Shown here one piece after another: positions 15,601 to 23,930 of a stretch of 51,296 nucleotides of DNA. This DNA is from a virus. The translations under genes were made by a program, and so were the position numbers. Position 1 is the stretch's first letter. Every line of letters begins with the position of its first letter. The DNA lies in IMG/VR virus record IMGVR_UViG_3300044675_001281, positions 1-51,296 of that record. One strand, written 5' to 3'. The notes under the pieces are model-generated. The model was given only the letters and a program-made list of their open reading frames with translations, had not been told where the DNA came from and searched no databases.

Positions 15601-17181
15601 ATGCCAGTTGATTACACAATAGCTTCGCGCAACGCTCTAGCGAACACGCCCACTGACTTTACGAACATGCTGGCGCAATACCAGATGATGGGCGCTCGCG
15701 CTCAACAGCAACAGCTTCAACAGCTTGAATATGAGAAGTTGCAGCGTGAGATGGAGCGTCAAAATCAATTAACTGGCATATTAGGCGGCGCGGACATTAG
15801 ATCGCCCGCAGCCTATAATGCGTTAGCAAAAGCTGGTTATTTACCTGAAGCATTAAGCGTTCTGAGCGCGCAAGAACAAGCTGCTATGCACGCTGCTACG
15901 GCTGCAAATCAACGCGGGATGTTAGGTATTAGACAACAAATGTTGCCATACGAAATGGCAGAAAAAGAAGCCCAAGGCATTAAAGAACAGAGATTAGGTA
16001 AAGAAGCTTTAGCAAAAGCTGACTCTGCGATGTTAGACCTTGTAACTAAAAGAACTGGGATAGCGCGCGATTTGTTATCTAATATGGATGAAAATAATTA
16101 CGCGGATTTAAAAGAAGAAGTACGAAGATACGATCCAAAAATAGCGGAACATTTACCTGAAAACTTTGACCAAAAACAAATTCAAAAATACCTTAACACA
16201 GCGGACTCATATCGTAAACAAATTGAAGAAGAACAAAAACGTCGTGGTGAAATTGAATATGTAGACCGCGTAAATCCAAAAACAGGGTTTAAAGAAAAAG
16301 TCGCTATTCGTAAATATGCACCTGAAGAAGGTGGCAAAGTTGTTCCTGGCACTGAAGGATTGGCTACTGGTGGGCGCATTCATAGCCAACCAATGCCAGG
16401 AGTTCCTGGCGCGGTACTTCAAAGTAATGAAGACACTGGCGAGAATTGGCTAACATATCCCGCGCAGCCTGGAGAACGACCTGTTACGACGGGTGTTCCT
16501 ATTACGCCTACGCCAGGACAACTTAAACCAGATCTTCGCGTAGACATGACCGCGCCTCCAGGCGCGCCAAGAAACGCAGGTTTAACAGGCATTCGAGCTG
16601 CCGCGCCTTTAGGTTCACCTGAACGTGGTCGTCAAGATGTGATGCAACAGATCTTAACTGCCGGTGCATATAACCCCGACACGGGCGTGGATCTTATTGA
16701 GCCTGTATTAGGACGCGCGTCTAGCGGTATGTTAAGCGCAAAAGGAACTGATATTGCGCGTAAATTTGGCCGCGATAGCGCGGCAGCGCGAGCTGATACA
16801 GATCTTAAGCGTATCTCGGCTGACCTTACGCAAGCTTTTGCGGGTAATAGACTTGCAACAGCCGGCGTGGCGGCGTCTGAAGCAGATCGTTTTGAAAAGC
16901 AAGCCGGTGATATTGGCAATTCCGATTTGACTATCGGCGAGCGTTTAAATGCTTATCGTAGCATTAAACGAAATGCTACACGTTTATTAGGCGTAGAGTA
17001 TAAGAACCCGTATGATCCGCAAGGTATTAGAACTGAAGGTGTCATGCGTCAGCGTGTCGAAGAATCACCAAATGGATTTACCGTAACAGATCCTACTGGT
17101 TCAGCACATACTTTCAGTGATCGCAAACAAGCAACTGAATTTTTAACTTATATCCAGCGCATGGAAGTAGGAAAACGATAA
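15601..17181 (+). CDS. Ejection-type internal virion protein 2
   Basis: The 526-residue protein is mainly helical and starts with a Gln-rich coiled coil (GARAQQQQLQQLEYEKLQRE, residues 31-60). The middle (LYGTG-free, Pro-rich residues 225-320) looks flexible and the C-terminal 190 residues are helical (AARADTDLKRISADLTQAFA). No enzymatic motif is visible. Position in the trio of ejection genes suggests it is injected with the DNA and helps form a channel. It ends overlapping the next start by one base. Confidence 0.65.
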   Translation: MPVDYTIASRNALANTPTDFTNMLAQYQMMGARAQQQQLQQLEYEKLQREMERQNQLTGILGGADIRSPAAYNALAKAGYLPEALSVLSAQEQAAMHAATAANQRGMLGIRQQMLPYEMAEKEAQGIKEQRLGKEALAKADSAMLDLVTKRTGIARDLLSNMDENNYADLKEEVRRYDPKIAEHLPENFDQKQIQKYLNTADSYRKQIEEEQKRRGEIEYVDRVNPKTGFKEKVAIRKYAPEEGGKVVPGTEGLATGGRIHSQPMPGVPGAVLQSNEDTGENWLTYPAQPGERPVTTGVPITPTPGQLKPDLRVDMTAPPGAPRNAGLTGIRAAAPLGSPERGRQDVMQQILTAGAYNPDTGVDLIEPVLGRASSGMLSAKGTDIARKFGRDSAAARADTDLKRISADLTQAFAGNRLATAGVAASEADRFEKQAGDIGNSDLTIGERLNAYRSIKRNATRLLGVEYKNPYDPQGIRTEGVMRQRVEESPNGFTVTDPTGSAHTFSDRKQATEFLTYIQRMEVGKR

Positions 17182-19337
17182 TGGTTGACTACGCTGCAAT
17201 CGCTAAAAGATTTGGCGCTAAAAGCGATGTAGCGGGCGAAGTATCTTTTGCGCCTGAACAGGCAGCGCAACTTCGAAAATCTTTTCCTTACTTTAGAGAG
17301 GAAGAACAACCTACAGCGGCAGGCCCAGATTACGGCGCTCTTGCGCGTCAGTTTGGTGCAGTCTCCACTGAAGCTGCGCCGCAAGTGCCAGTAACTGAAG
17401 ACGCTATGCCTTATCAACGCCGCACATGGCCTGAAGCCATTTTGGAAGGCGTCACAAACATTCCTTCCAGTGGGTATAAATTTGGCGCTGAAACGCTGTC
17501 TATGCTTAACCCTATGAATATTCCAGAAACTGCTAGAGGTTTGGAATTAACAGGGTATGGCGCGATGCGAAAGGTAGCTGAGAAAGCGCTGCCAACAACT
17601 GCGTTTGCATATCTTTCTAAATTAGAGAATCCTGACTTCGCCGCGCAGGCTCAACAAGCCGCTGAAGCGGCAGGCGGGCATTATGCTCGATATTTTACAG
17701 AAGACGGCTGGAAAGAAGCTATTGCCACAGATCCTGTAGGAACGATGGCTGATATTTCTATGATCGCTAGTGGTATTGGAGGCGGACTTCGCGCGGCTGG
17801 ACGCACAGCGGCGCGGACACCGGCTTTGGCGCAGCCCCTTCAAGCCGGCGGCGCGGTAATAAATGCGCCGCGTTTATCTCAGGCCGCGCGCCCATTTGAA
17901 CAATTTGGACAAGCCATTGATCCATTGCGGTTAGCCGCAGGCGGCATTCAAAATGCTGCAATTCCTTTGATGGCTAAAGGAACTGAGTTTGCTAATCGTA
18001 TTGCTGCGCCTCGCTATTATGCGCTTCAACAAGCCGTTGGCGATAAAGGCGCTCCTATAATTAATGCATTACGTTCTCCTCAAGCGCAGCTTGTTCCAGG
18101 GACGCAACCTACTGCCGGCGCTGTTGCGTCTGGAGTCCCGTCTACAGGTTTTGCGGGCCTTTTGATGTCAGCGATGAAAGAAGCGCCAGATCAATTCCGC
18201 GCGGCTGAACAGGCAAATATAGCCGCACGCCAAAAAGCGCTTGAAACTGCGGCAGGTGGCCCTAAAGGTGTTGAAACCGCGCGTGCAAGACGCGAAGGTA
18301 TAACCGCGCCGATGTATGAAGCGGCTAAAAAGATAAAAGTGCCTGAAGATGCGACATTGCAAGAATTAATGTCACGTCCTGTTATTGGCGATGTTGCACG
18401 CGTTGCGCGGGATATTGCTAAGAATAAAGGTGAAGCATTTAAGATAGGCGAAACAGCCCCTGCACAAACTGTTGCGTCTGCAATCTTGGATGAGTTTGGA
18501 CGCCCAGTTACGCGAGAGATGCCTGCAACAATGGCTGAATATTCAGTCCGTGATCTTCATAATATGAAGACAGCTATGGATCGAATAATAACAAAAGGCC
18601 CAAGAGAATTTGCAATTGAGCGCATGGATTTGAACGCGTTACGCGCGGCGCGTAAAGATTTTGTTAATTGGCTTGATTCCAATGTCCCTGAATACGCTGC
18701 CGCTCGCGCTGAATATGCACGCCTTAGTAAGCCTGTAAACCAAGCAGAAGTGTTGTCTTACCTCAAAGATACGCTTGAGGGCGTTATGAAAGGTGAGCAA
18801 CGCGGGCGGGCGTTTGTCAAGGCTGCGGCGAAAGATGCGCCTAAAACTATTCAACGCGCGATAGATGCAGCCCCGCGCTATCAAGATCTGAATCAAATAC
18901 TTGAGCCTAAACAAATAGAGCTAGTTAAAAACATTGCGCGTGATTTGGAGCGTGAAGAACAGTTCGCCGATTTAGCTGCTTGGCGCGGACAGATGGGGCC
19001 AAAAGCCGCTAAGATTGGTGAAGAAGCATCATTTAGAATCCCGCAAGTTATTACAGATTTTACCGCTGTGTTAGCCACCCGCGTCTTTAAGGCTTTTCAA
19101 GGTAAGGTAGGCGAACAAGAAGCTATTAAAATAGCTATGGCTAATCTTGACCCAAAAGCTATGGCAGTTTTATTAGGCGAAGCCATGATGGCTGGCCGTA
19201 AAATGAAGACCACGGTAGAGAAACGCGCGCAAGTTATGAAAAACGCTGCGGCGGTCATGCGTAGCCCTCAAATGCTCGCGGCACAGAGGGGTTATAACGC
19301 GATGGTAGAAGAACCCCTTAATGCGATGACGAGATGA
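17181..19337 (+). CDS. Ejection-type internal virion protein 3 (large)
   Basis: The 718-residue helical protein contains two copies of a short motif, YAAIAKRFGAKSDVAGE at residues 4-20 and YGALARQFGAVSTEAAP at residues 51-67. It also contains Ala/Gly-rich amphipathic helices at residues 190-260 (MIASGIGGGLRAAGRTAART) that could insert in membranes, and a basic helical C terminus. Size and place match gp16-type proteins needed for DNA entry. I see no lytic transglycosylase motif. It overlaps the next gene as ATGA, leading into the lysis genes. Confidence 0.65.
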   Translation: MVDYAAIAKRFGAKSDVAGEVSFAPEQAAQLRKSFPYFREEEQPTAAGPDYGALARQFGAVSTEAAPQVPVTEDAMPYQRRTWPEAILEGVTNIPSSGYKFGAETLSMLNPMNIPETARGLELTGYGAMRKVAEKALPTTAFAYLSKLENPDFAAQAQQAAEAAGGHYARYFTEDGWKEAIATDPVGTMADISMIASGIGGGLRAAGRTAARTPALAQPLQAGGAVINAPRLSQAARPFEQFGQAIDPLRLAAGGIQNAAIPLMAKGTEFANRIAAPRYYALQQAVGDKGAPIINALRSPQAQLVPGTQPTAGAVASGVPSTGFAGLLMSAMKEAPDQFRAAEQANIAARQKALETAAGGPKGVETARARREGITAPMYEAAKKIKVPEDATLQELMSRPVIGDVARVARDIAKNKGEAFKIGETAPAQTVASAILDEFGRPVTREMPATMAEYSVRDLHNMKTAMDRIITKGPREFAIERMDLNALRAARKDFVNWLDSNVPEYAAARAEYARLSKPVNQAEVLSYLKDTLEGVMKGEQRGRAFVKAAAKDAPKTIQRAIDAAPRYQDLNQILEPKQIELVKNIARDLEREEQFADLAAWRGQMGPKAAKIGEEASFRIPQVITDFTAVLATRVFKAFQGKVGEQEAIKIAMANLDPKAMAVLLGEAMMAGRKMKTTVEKRAQVMKNAAAVMRSPQMLAAQRGYNAMVEEPLNAMTR

Positions 19338-19600
19338 CACCAATGGCTGAATATCAAGTGTTTTTTGATGTCGCCGTTGGCGTGATCGGCGTCCTGGGCG
19401 GATGGGTATTGAATACCGTCTGGGGCGCTGTCAAAGATTTGCAGAGCGCTGATAAAGAATTAGCGGAAAAGGTCAGCGAGATCGAAGTTCTGGTTGCTGG
19501 CCGCTACGTTACTCGCGAAGAATTTAACACCGTGCTCAACCAAGTGTTTACGAAGCTTGACACCATACGCGACATCGTGAGCCAGAAAGCAGATAGATGA
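19334..19600 (+). CDS. Small membrane-anchored coiled-coil protein in the lysis region
   Basis: The 88-residue protein has an N-terminal membrane segment at residues 9-30 (FFDVAVGVIGVLGGWVLNTV) followed by a helix AVKDLQSADKELAEKVSEIE and a charged C-terminal helix. Small proteins with this plan precede the lysozyme in many phages, and roles as accessory holin or spanin have been suggested without proof. The ATGA overlap favours 19334, but the ATG at 19343 begins the conserved part (AEYQVFFDVAV). Confidence 0.6.
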   Translation: MTPMAEYQVFFDVAVGVIGVLGGWVLNTVWGAVKDLQSADKELAEKVSEIEVLVAGRYVTREEFNTVLNQVFTKLDTIRDIVSQKADR

Positions 19601-20100
19601 AAGAGAACTACGCGCAAGCTCTCAAACAAGTTCTTAAATATGAGGGCGGCTACGTTGACCATCCAAAAGATCCAGGTGGCCCGACGAATAAGGGAATTAC
19701 GCAAGCGGTTTATGATGCTTGGCAAAAGTCACAGAACCTCCCAACGCAAAGTGTTCGCAACATCAGTGATGCTACTGTGGCAGCGATTTATAAACAGCAA
19801 TACTGGGATCGTATTTCTGGAGATGATCTGCCCGCTGGCGTTGATTTTGCTGTGTTCGATTATGCTGTGAACAGCGGAGTCAGCCGCGCAGCTAAGACCT
19901 TGCAAGCTGTTGTTGGCGTTACGCAAGACGGTCAAATCGGCCCTGCAACGATACAAGCCACCAAGACCTATGTTGCTATGTCCGTCACAAACAAGCGGCT
20001 GGCGTTCATGCAGTCCTTGTCGATCTGGTCAACATTTGGCAAGGGATGGGCGGCGCGCATAGCTGATGTTAAAGCGCAGATTATCGCGCTTGTTGGATAG
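19597..20100 (+). CDS. Endolysin, glycoside hydrolase family 108-type muramidase
   Basis: This 167-residue protein hydrolyses peptidoglycan at lysis. The catalytic region has YEGGYVDHPKDPGGPTNKGI with the proposed catalytic Glu at residue 16, and the second half has the family's peptidoglycan-binding type helices (VFDYAVNSGVSRAAKTLQAV and QDGQIGPATIQA). There is no signal peptide or transmembrane segment, so it needs a holin to reach the wall. It overlaps the preceding gene as ATGA. Confidence 0.9.
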   Translation: MKENYAQALKQVLKYEGGYVDHPKDPGGPTNKGITQAVYDAWQKSQNLPTQSVRNISDATVAAIYKQQYWDRISGDDLPAGVDFAVFDYAVNSGVSRAAKTLQAVVGVTQDGQIGPATIQATKTYVAMSVTNKRLAFMQSLSIWSTFGKGWAARIADVKAQIIALVG

Positions 20101-20194
20101 GATCGTATATATCGTCGCCGTTGCTGCGTCGATTTCATACGGTGCAAAACTAGCATTTATGCTTGGCATTTATTTCAGGAGGACAATGGAATGA
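20093..20194 (+). CDS. Possible 33-residue single-pass membrane peptide (TTG start)
   Basis: An open frame begins with TTG inside the end of the lysozyme gene and encodes a peptide with one hydrophobic stretch (IVYIVAVAASISYGAKLAFM) ending FRRTME. Its stop overlaps the next ATG as ATGA. It fills the otherwise empty gap in the lysis cassette and could be a small holin-like protein, but the TTG start and weak ribosome-binding site leave it doubtful. Confidence 0.35.
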   Translation: MDRIVYIVAVAASISYGAKLAFMLGIYFRRTME

Positions 20195-20352
20195 TTAAGA
20201 ATTGGAAAACAACTATCCCAGGAATCATCACCTTGATCGGCGTCCTCTTCAACGCTTGGCAGACCAAGACGCTCGACTGGTCTTCGCTCCAGGCTGCGCT
20301 TGTCGCTATCGGCCTCATCGGCGCTAAAGACTTTAACGTCACGGGCGCATGA
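20191..20352 (+). CDS. Small holin-like membrane protein
   Basis: The 53-residue protein starts IKNWKTTIPGIITLIGVLFN, has a second hydrophobic segment LQAALVAIGLIGAKDFNVTG, and so predicts two short membrane segments joined by a loop. Phage proteins with the ending AKDFNVTG are common near lysozyme genes and are often annotated as holin-like. A perfect AGGAGG at 20177-20182 supports the start, and the stop overlaps the next gene as ATGA. It probably opens the inner membrane for the endolysin. Confidence 0.65.
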   Translation: MIKNWKTTIPGIITLIGVLFNAWQTKTLDWSSLQAALVAIGLIGAKDFNVTGA

Positions 20353-20561
20353 CAACTGCTATCTTAATTGGCTTATTTTTAACGGTGCTTTACGGCGGCG
20401 TTAAAATGTTAATCGCTGATGCTTATGATCGCGGGCGGCGTGAGGAAGTCACACGTCGTATGGATCTGCAAGCCAAACTGAAAGCACAACAGACCAATGT
20501 CGTTATGGCCCCTAAAACCGTGGACGATACTGCTACTGATCTCGACAACGGCACTTTCTAG
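20349..20561 (+). CDS. Putative inner-membrane spanin (Rz-like)
   Basis: The 70-residue protein has one N-terminal membrane helix (AILIGLFLTVLYGGVKMLIA) followed by a charged helical periplasmic part (DRGRREEVTRRMDLQAKLKA). This is the plan of an i-spanin, though it is shorter than lambda Rz. The identification rests on the overlapping lipoprotein gene in the next frame, the classical Rz/Rz1 arrangement. Together they would bridge inner and outer membranes at the last lysis step. Confidence 0.65.
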   Translation: MTTAILIGLFLTVLYGGVKMLIADAYDRGRREEVTRRMDLQAKLKAQQTNVVMAPKTVDDTATDLDNGTF

Positions 20562-20718
20562 TTGCCAGTCAACGAGCGGCGGGTCATGCCCGCCACTCGC
20601 TCAGTATTCAGTCGCTCAACAGCGCGCTGTTGCCGCTGAACTGCGGCGGCTCCGTGGAACCGAAACGGCTCAGTTTATCATCGATTACGGCAAGCTCCGC
20701 GCGGCGTGCAGGCTTTAA
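20497..20718 (+). CDS. Putative outer-membrane spanin lipoprotein (Rz1-like)
   Basis: The 73-residue protein has a signal sequence PWTILLLISTTALSSC with a lipobox LSSC and the lipidated Cys at residue 23. The mature part (CPPLAQYSVAQQRAVAAELR then FIIDYGKLRAACRL) resembles o-spanins of podoviruses. It begins in a different frame within the end of the i-spanin gene (65 bp overlap). Its last 111 bp also overlap, tail to tail, the gene at 20608-21060 on the other strand. Confidence 0.75.
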   Translation: MSLWPLKPWTILLLISTTALSSCQSTSGGSCPPLAQYSVAQQRAVAAELRRLRGTETAQFIIDYGKLRAACRL

Positions 20719-21060
20719 TTCTTCTTTCTTAGCGGGCGTTAGATTAGCGCGCTTCTTGTATCCGATGTTAGCGCCGGTAGCGGCCTTCTGGTTCACGTAA
20801 TCATTAGCGAACATAGCCGCAAACGCTTCATAGTTCATCGCGTCAAGGCGGCTGTCAATATGCGTCGGATCGCTAAAGGCTCTAGCGTTCTTAACGCAAA
20901 CCATTATGGTCGCTACCTCAAAGGGATGAATATCGCGGCCCAGACGCAGAGATGCCAAATCAGCAACAAGCTGAAAATTATCCTCAATCCCACCGTAGTT
21001 CTCACCGCGTTCGCTTATGATTTCGCTTGCCTGTTGTAATAGATCGTGCGGATTCATCAA
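20608..21060 (-). CDS. MazG/DUF6378-like helical protein
   Basis: The 150-residue protein begins with helices containing SERGENYGGIEDNFQLVADL and HPFEVATIMVCVKNARAFSD then DAMNYEAFAAMFAND. I relate this to the phage family DUF6378, which has a MazG-like nucleotide pyrophosphatase look, but the catalytic role is unproven. The core covers residues 1-95. The remaining basic tail lies partly over the spanin gene and is unusual in length for the family. It is the last gene of the leftward group. Confidence 0.65.
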   Translation of the reverse strand: MMNPHDLLQQASEIISERGENYGGIEDNFQLVADLASLRLGRDIHPFEVATIMVCVKNARAFSDPTHIDSRLDAMNYEAFAAMFANDYVNQKAATGANIGYKKRANLTPAKKEELKPARRAELAVIDDKLSRFGSTEPPQFSGNSALLSD

Positions 21061-21232
21061 TTTCCCCTAATAGTTCGGCTCGCTCACGCAACATTCGCAA
21101 CGTCGTGTAACGCTGATGCAAACGTATAATGACCGTAGACCGCCGAGCGTTCTTGCGCTCGTCACCCAAGAGATCCAATACCTCTTGTTCCGTATAGTCC
21201 GTTAGGACTTCGTTCAATTCACGCCAGTTCAT
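21002..21232 (-). CDS. Small helical phage protein of unknown function
   Basis: The 76-residue protein (NWRELNEVLTDYTEQEVLDL then RSTVIIRLHQRYTTLRMLRE) is charged and helical, with a very basic C terminus (TTGKRNHKRTR). I have seen similar short proteins next to phage replication genes but know no function. It overlaps the helicase gene by 14 bp and the MazG-like gene by 59 bp, so the three are probably co-translated. Confidence 0.65.
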   Translation of the reverse strand: MNWRELNEVLTDYTEQEVLDLLGDERKNARRSTVIIRLHQRYTTLRMLRERAELLGEIDESARSITTGKRNHKRTR

Positions 21233-22499
21233 TTAAAGCTAACTCCGCTAACGAACGCTTGTCATGCAGACTTGCGTAGATGCGCTCGTCAATAGTCTTA
21301 TTACAAATCAGAACATAACACCACACTTCTTTTGTCTGGCCGCTGCGGTGCAGTCGTCCGATGGTCTGTTCGTAAAGCTCAAGCGACCACGGAAGCGATA
21401 AGAAGATGATCTTGTTGCCGCCGAACTGTAGATTCAGCCCGTGGCCTGCGCTCTTTGGATGCAGGGCCAGAAGCTCCAGTTCACCTTTGTTCCACTTGTC
21501 AACGACATTCTCATCGTCCATAGTAGAGAGTTGTGGATATTGTCTTTTTAATTCCGCTAACTCTTCTTTATAATTGTATACAATGATTGTGTTGGCGCGC
21601 TGGTTCTCTTCGAGCACTTCTTTTAATAGGTCAAACTTATGCGAAGCTACCCATTCCGCGCCATCAGCGCCGTAAATGAAACCGCCCGCAAGCTGTTGTA
21701 ATTTTTGCGTGACAACGGCTGCGGTTGGTGCTGTAATGATCTGTCCTAGTTCTAGGACAAAATCTTTCTTCATCTTATTATACGGCGCGAGATCCATATC
21801 GCAGCGCATCTCGACGACGTTGAGCGGCGGCAGCTTATCCTTATATTCGCCAGCCTCTAACACATATGTCGCTGGTTTTATCGCGGCCATGACATGTGCG
21901 AGCGCTTCCGGCAGCGGTTCCCACTGTTGGTAGTCTCGATTAACGCAATAAAAATACTGTTGCAGGAACGCGCCTTTGCTGCGGCCTAACAGTTTCTGGT
22001 CAACAACTTTGCACTGACCGAACACGTCCTCTAGGCCGTTCGATGTAAACGATCCTGTCAAGCCCCAACGGATATGGAACTTATCAAGGATCTTCAGTAG
22101 GTATTTAAACCTTTTACCGCTTGGGTTTTTTAATCGCGTAAGCTCATCAAAAACCACACCGTCAAAGCCAGTGGGATCAATGCTAGGAATATTGTCATAG
22201 TTCGTCACCACAATGTCGGCGTCAGAGTCGAAGGCGGCTTTGCGTTGCGCTGGCGTGCCAACAGCAACAGCTATCTCAAATTCAGGGCACCATTTCTGCC
22301 CTTCCTGTCGCCAAACATCAGTGCAAACACGCTTTGGTGCAAGCACTAACCAACGTTGCACAAAACCACGCGCCAACATTTCTGTCATTGCGGTTAACGT
22401 TATTGCGGTCTTACCTGCGCCGACCGGCGCAAGAATCATTGCTCTGTTTTGACAGAAGAGGAAGTCTGCGGCTTCATGTTGATACGGTCGTAAGTCCAT
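21219..22499 (-). CDS. SNF2-type superfamily 2 DNA helicase
   Basis: The 426-residue protein has helicase motif I APVGAGKT (Lys30), motif II VVFDELTRLKNP (Asp118-Glu119), motif III LTGSF, and a C-terminal motif VI QTIGRLHRSGQ (about residues 378-388), which is the SNF2 form. It starts with the Q-motif-like DLRPYQHEAADFL. Phage helicases of this compact type act in replication, recombination or repair. It overlaps the VRR-NUC nuclease gene by 64 bp, a common and possibly functional pairing. Confidence 0.85.
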   Translation of the reverse strand: MDLRPYQHEAADFLFCQNRAMILAPVGAGKTAITLTAMTEMLARGFVQRWLVLAPKRVCTDVWRQEGQKWCPEFEIAVAVGTPAQRKAAFDSDADIVVTNYDNIPSIDPTGFDGVVFDELTRLKNPSGKRFKYLLKILDKFHIRWGLTGSFTSNGLEDVFGQCKVVDQKLLGRSKGAFLQQYFYCVNRDYQQWEPLPEALAHVMAAIKPATYVLEAGEYKDKLPPLNVVEMRCDMDLAPYNKMKKDFVLELGQIITAPTAAVVTQKLQQLAGGFIYGADGAEWVASHKFDLLKEVLEENQRANTIIVYNYKEELAELKRQYPQLSTMDDENVVDKWNKGELELLALHPKSAGHGLNLQFGGNKIIFLSLPWSLELYEQTIGRLHRSGQTKEVWCYVLICNKTIDERIYASLHDKRSLAELALNELA

Positions 22500-22759
22500 C
22501 TATCTACCTGTTCACGATTCCAGAGGCACGCATAACGCTGATTCAACTTCTTCATATCTTCGGCGAATATTTTTTGCAGCGCAGACAGCTTGCCGCCGTC
22601 TTGCTTTAACTCTACAAACCACGTCTCGCCGTTTGGCAAACAGACAATTCTGTCAGAAACGCCACGATTCGATAGGCTGTTAAATTTAAAGGCAACGCCG
22701 CTAAGTGATTGAACGGACTTAACAAAGTAGCGTTCAATGTCTTTTTCCAAATCAGTCAT
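22436..22759 (-). CDS. VRR-NUC domain nuclease
   Basis: The 107-residue protein is nearly all VRR-NUC domain, a PD-(D/E)XK-like nuclease fold: SNRGVSDRIVCLPNGETWFV supplies Asp36, VELK supplies Glu50 and Lys52, and KLSALQ supplies Gln62. Members cut branched DNA and pair with SNF2-type helicases in phages. It is the first gene of the leftward group and starts 64 bp from the divergent DUF2800 gene. Confidence 0.85.
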   Translation of the reverse strand: MTDLEKDIERYFVKSVQSLSGVAFKFNSLSNRGVSDRIVCLPNGETWFVELKQDGGKLSALQKIFAEDMKKLNQRYACLWNREQVDRWTYDRINMKPQTSSSVKTEQ

Positions 22760-22769
22760 AAAAAACTTA

Positions 22770-22799
22770 TTGACACATCTGTAATAAATTGTCTAGTAT
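22770..22799 (+). promoter_or_regulatory. Predicted sigma70 promoter for the rightward replication genes
   Basis: A perfect TTGACA (22770-22775) and TAGTAT (22794-22799) are separated by 18 bp, 24 bp before the DUF2800 start. The spacer holds the repeated element TGTAATAAAT. On the other strand TAGACA with AATAAG gives a weaker candidate for the leftward nuclease-helicase genes, so the 64-bp gap probably serves both directions. Confidence 0.6.
22781..22790 (+). repeat. Recurrent element GTAAYAAATC (variant), site 1
   Basis: The bases GTAATAAATT, preceded by T, lie between the -35 and -10 boxes of the promoter at 22770-22799. Four further copies lie at 33.48-34.13 kb on the other strand. The location in a promoter spacer suggests an operator; an extended -10 reading (TG-T-AATAAA) is the alternative. 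Confidence 0.45.
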
Positions 22800-22823
22800 G
22801 CAAATCACGAAAGGTAGTCTACA

Positions 22824-23930
22824 ATGCACTCGGATATAGTAGGCGGTTCTACAGCGAAGCGCGTAATGAACTGCCCTGGCTCAGTTAAGCTGGCGCAATC
22901 CGTTCCCCCAAAACCAACATCAAAATATGCAGAAGAAGGATCACTGTTACATGACGCGATGGATAAGATCCTCTCTCACGGTGCATCTGTTGATGACTTT
23001 GGTCTTGGCGATGATCTCATTGAGCGTAAATTACGCCCTGCCCTTGACGCGCTGAATGAGATTGATCCTGACACACAGATGGAATTTCAGACTGAAGTTT
23101 CCGTCTCTTTTGGAGGGTATCTAGCTGGCGTATTCGGATCCTGTGATCTCATTGGTCGTATTGGCAATCGCGCAATTGTTCTCGATTGGAAGTTTGGTGA
23201 TGGGGTGGCGGTGGATGCTGTCGAGAACCATCAGCTTATGTTTTATGCCGCTGCGGCTATGCGGACTGACGAAGCCCGCTGGGCGTTCGAGGGCGTTACT
23301 GAAATAGAGTGCGTCATTGTTCAGCCGCCATATGTCAAGCGTTGGCTTACAACGCCTGGGCGCGTTAAGGCGTTTGAGCGTGAGCTGTATGATGCTGTAA
23401 CGGTAGCGTTGCGGCCTAATCCGCCTATAACGCTTGGCGATCATTGCAAGTGGTGCCCTGCGAAGCCTATCTGCCCTGCGATGACGGGCGAGACAGAACG
23501 CGCGCTACGGACTAAACTTAACAGCATTACGCCAGAGGGCTACAGCAATGCGCTTATTATCGCTGACCGCGTTGAAGAATGGGCTAAAGAAGTTCGTGAG
23601 ATGGCGCAACAAGCGCTTGAGAACGGTATCGCCATCCCAGGATTTAAACTTGTGCCAAAGCGTGCCACTAGACAGTGGGTCAACGACGAAGGCGCATTGG
23701 AAGCTCTTAGAGAAATGGGACTTGAGCTTGATGAATTAACAGAGACGAAGTTAAGATCGCCAGCGCAGCTAGAGAAGGTGTTGAAGAAACACAAGCTAGA
23801 CTTGCCGAAAGATCACGTCGTCGCTGTTTCAACGGGTAACACGATTGCGCCGGAGTCAGATCCGCGCCCAGCCGTGTTGCAACTCGGCAAGCACATCCGT
23901 GCTGCCACAACTAAACTACAGGTGAAGTAA
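22824..23930 (+). CDS. DUF2800 family PD-(D/E)XK nuclease with Fe-S type cysteines
   Basis: The 368-residue protein starts with a conserved Cys17 in VMNCPGS, has the nuclease signature Asp108 (CDLIG) and Asp121-Trp-Lys123 (VLDWKFG), and a Cys cluster at 208, 211 and 217 (CKWCPAKPIC). Cys17 together with this cluster suggests an iron-sulphur site as in Cas4/AddB-type nucleases. The C-terminal half is helical. DUF2800 proteins occur in phage replication modules next to a single-strand binding protein and DNA polymerase, as here. It is the first rightward gene and overlaps the next as TAATG. Confidence 0.85.
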   Translation: MHSDIVGGSTAKRVMNCPGSVKLAQSVPPKPTSKYAEEGSLLHDAMDKILSHGASVDDFGLGDDLIERKLRPALDALNEIDPDTQMEFQTEVSVSFGGYLAGVFGSCDLIGRIGNRAIVLDWKFGDGVAVDAVENHQLMFYAAAAMRTDEARWAFEGVTEIECVIVQPPYVKRWLTTPGRVKAFERELYDAVTVALRPNPPITLGDHCKWCPAKPICPAMTGETERALRTKLNSITPEGYSNALIIADRVEEWAKEVREMAQQALENGIAIPGFKLVPKRATRQWVNDEGALEALREMGLELDELTETKLRSPAQLEKVLKKHKLDLPKDHVVAVSTGNTIAPESDPRPAVLQLGKHIRAATTKLQVK

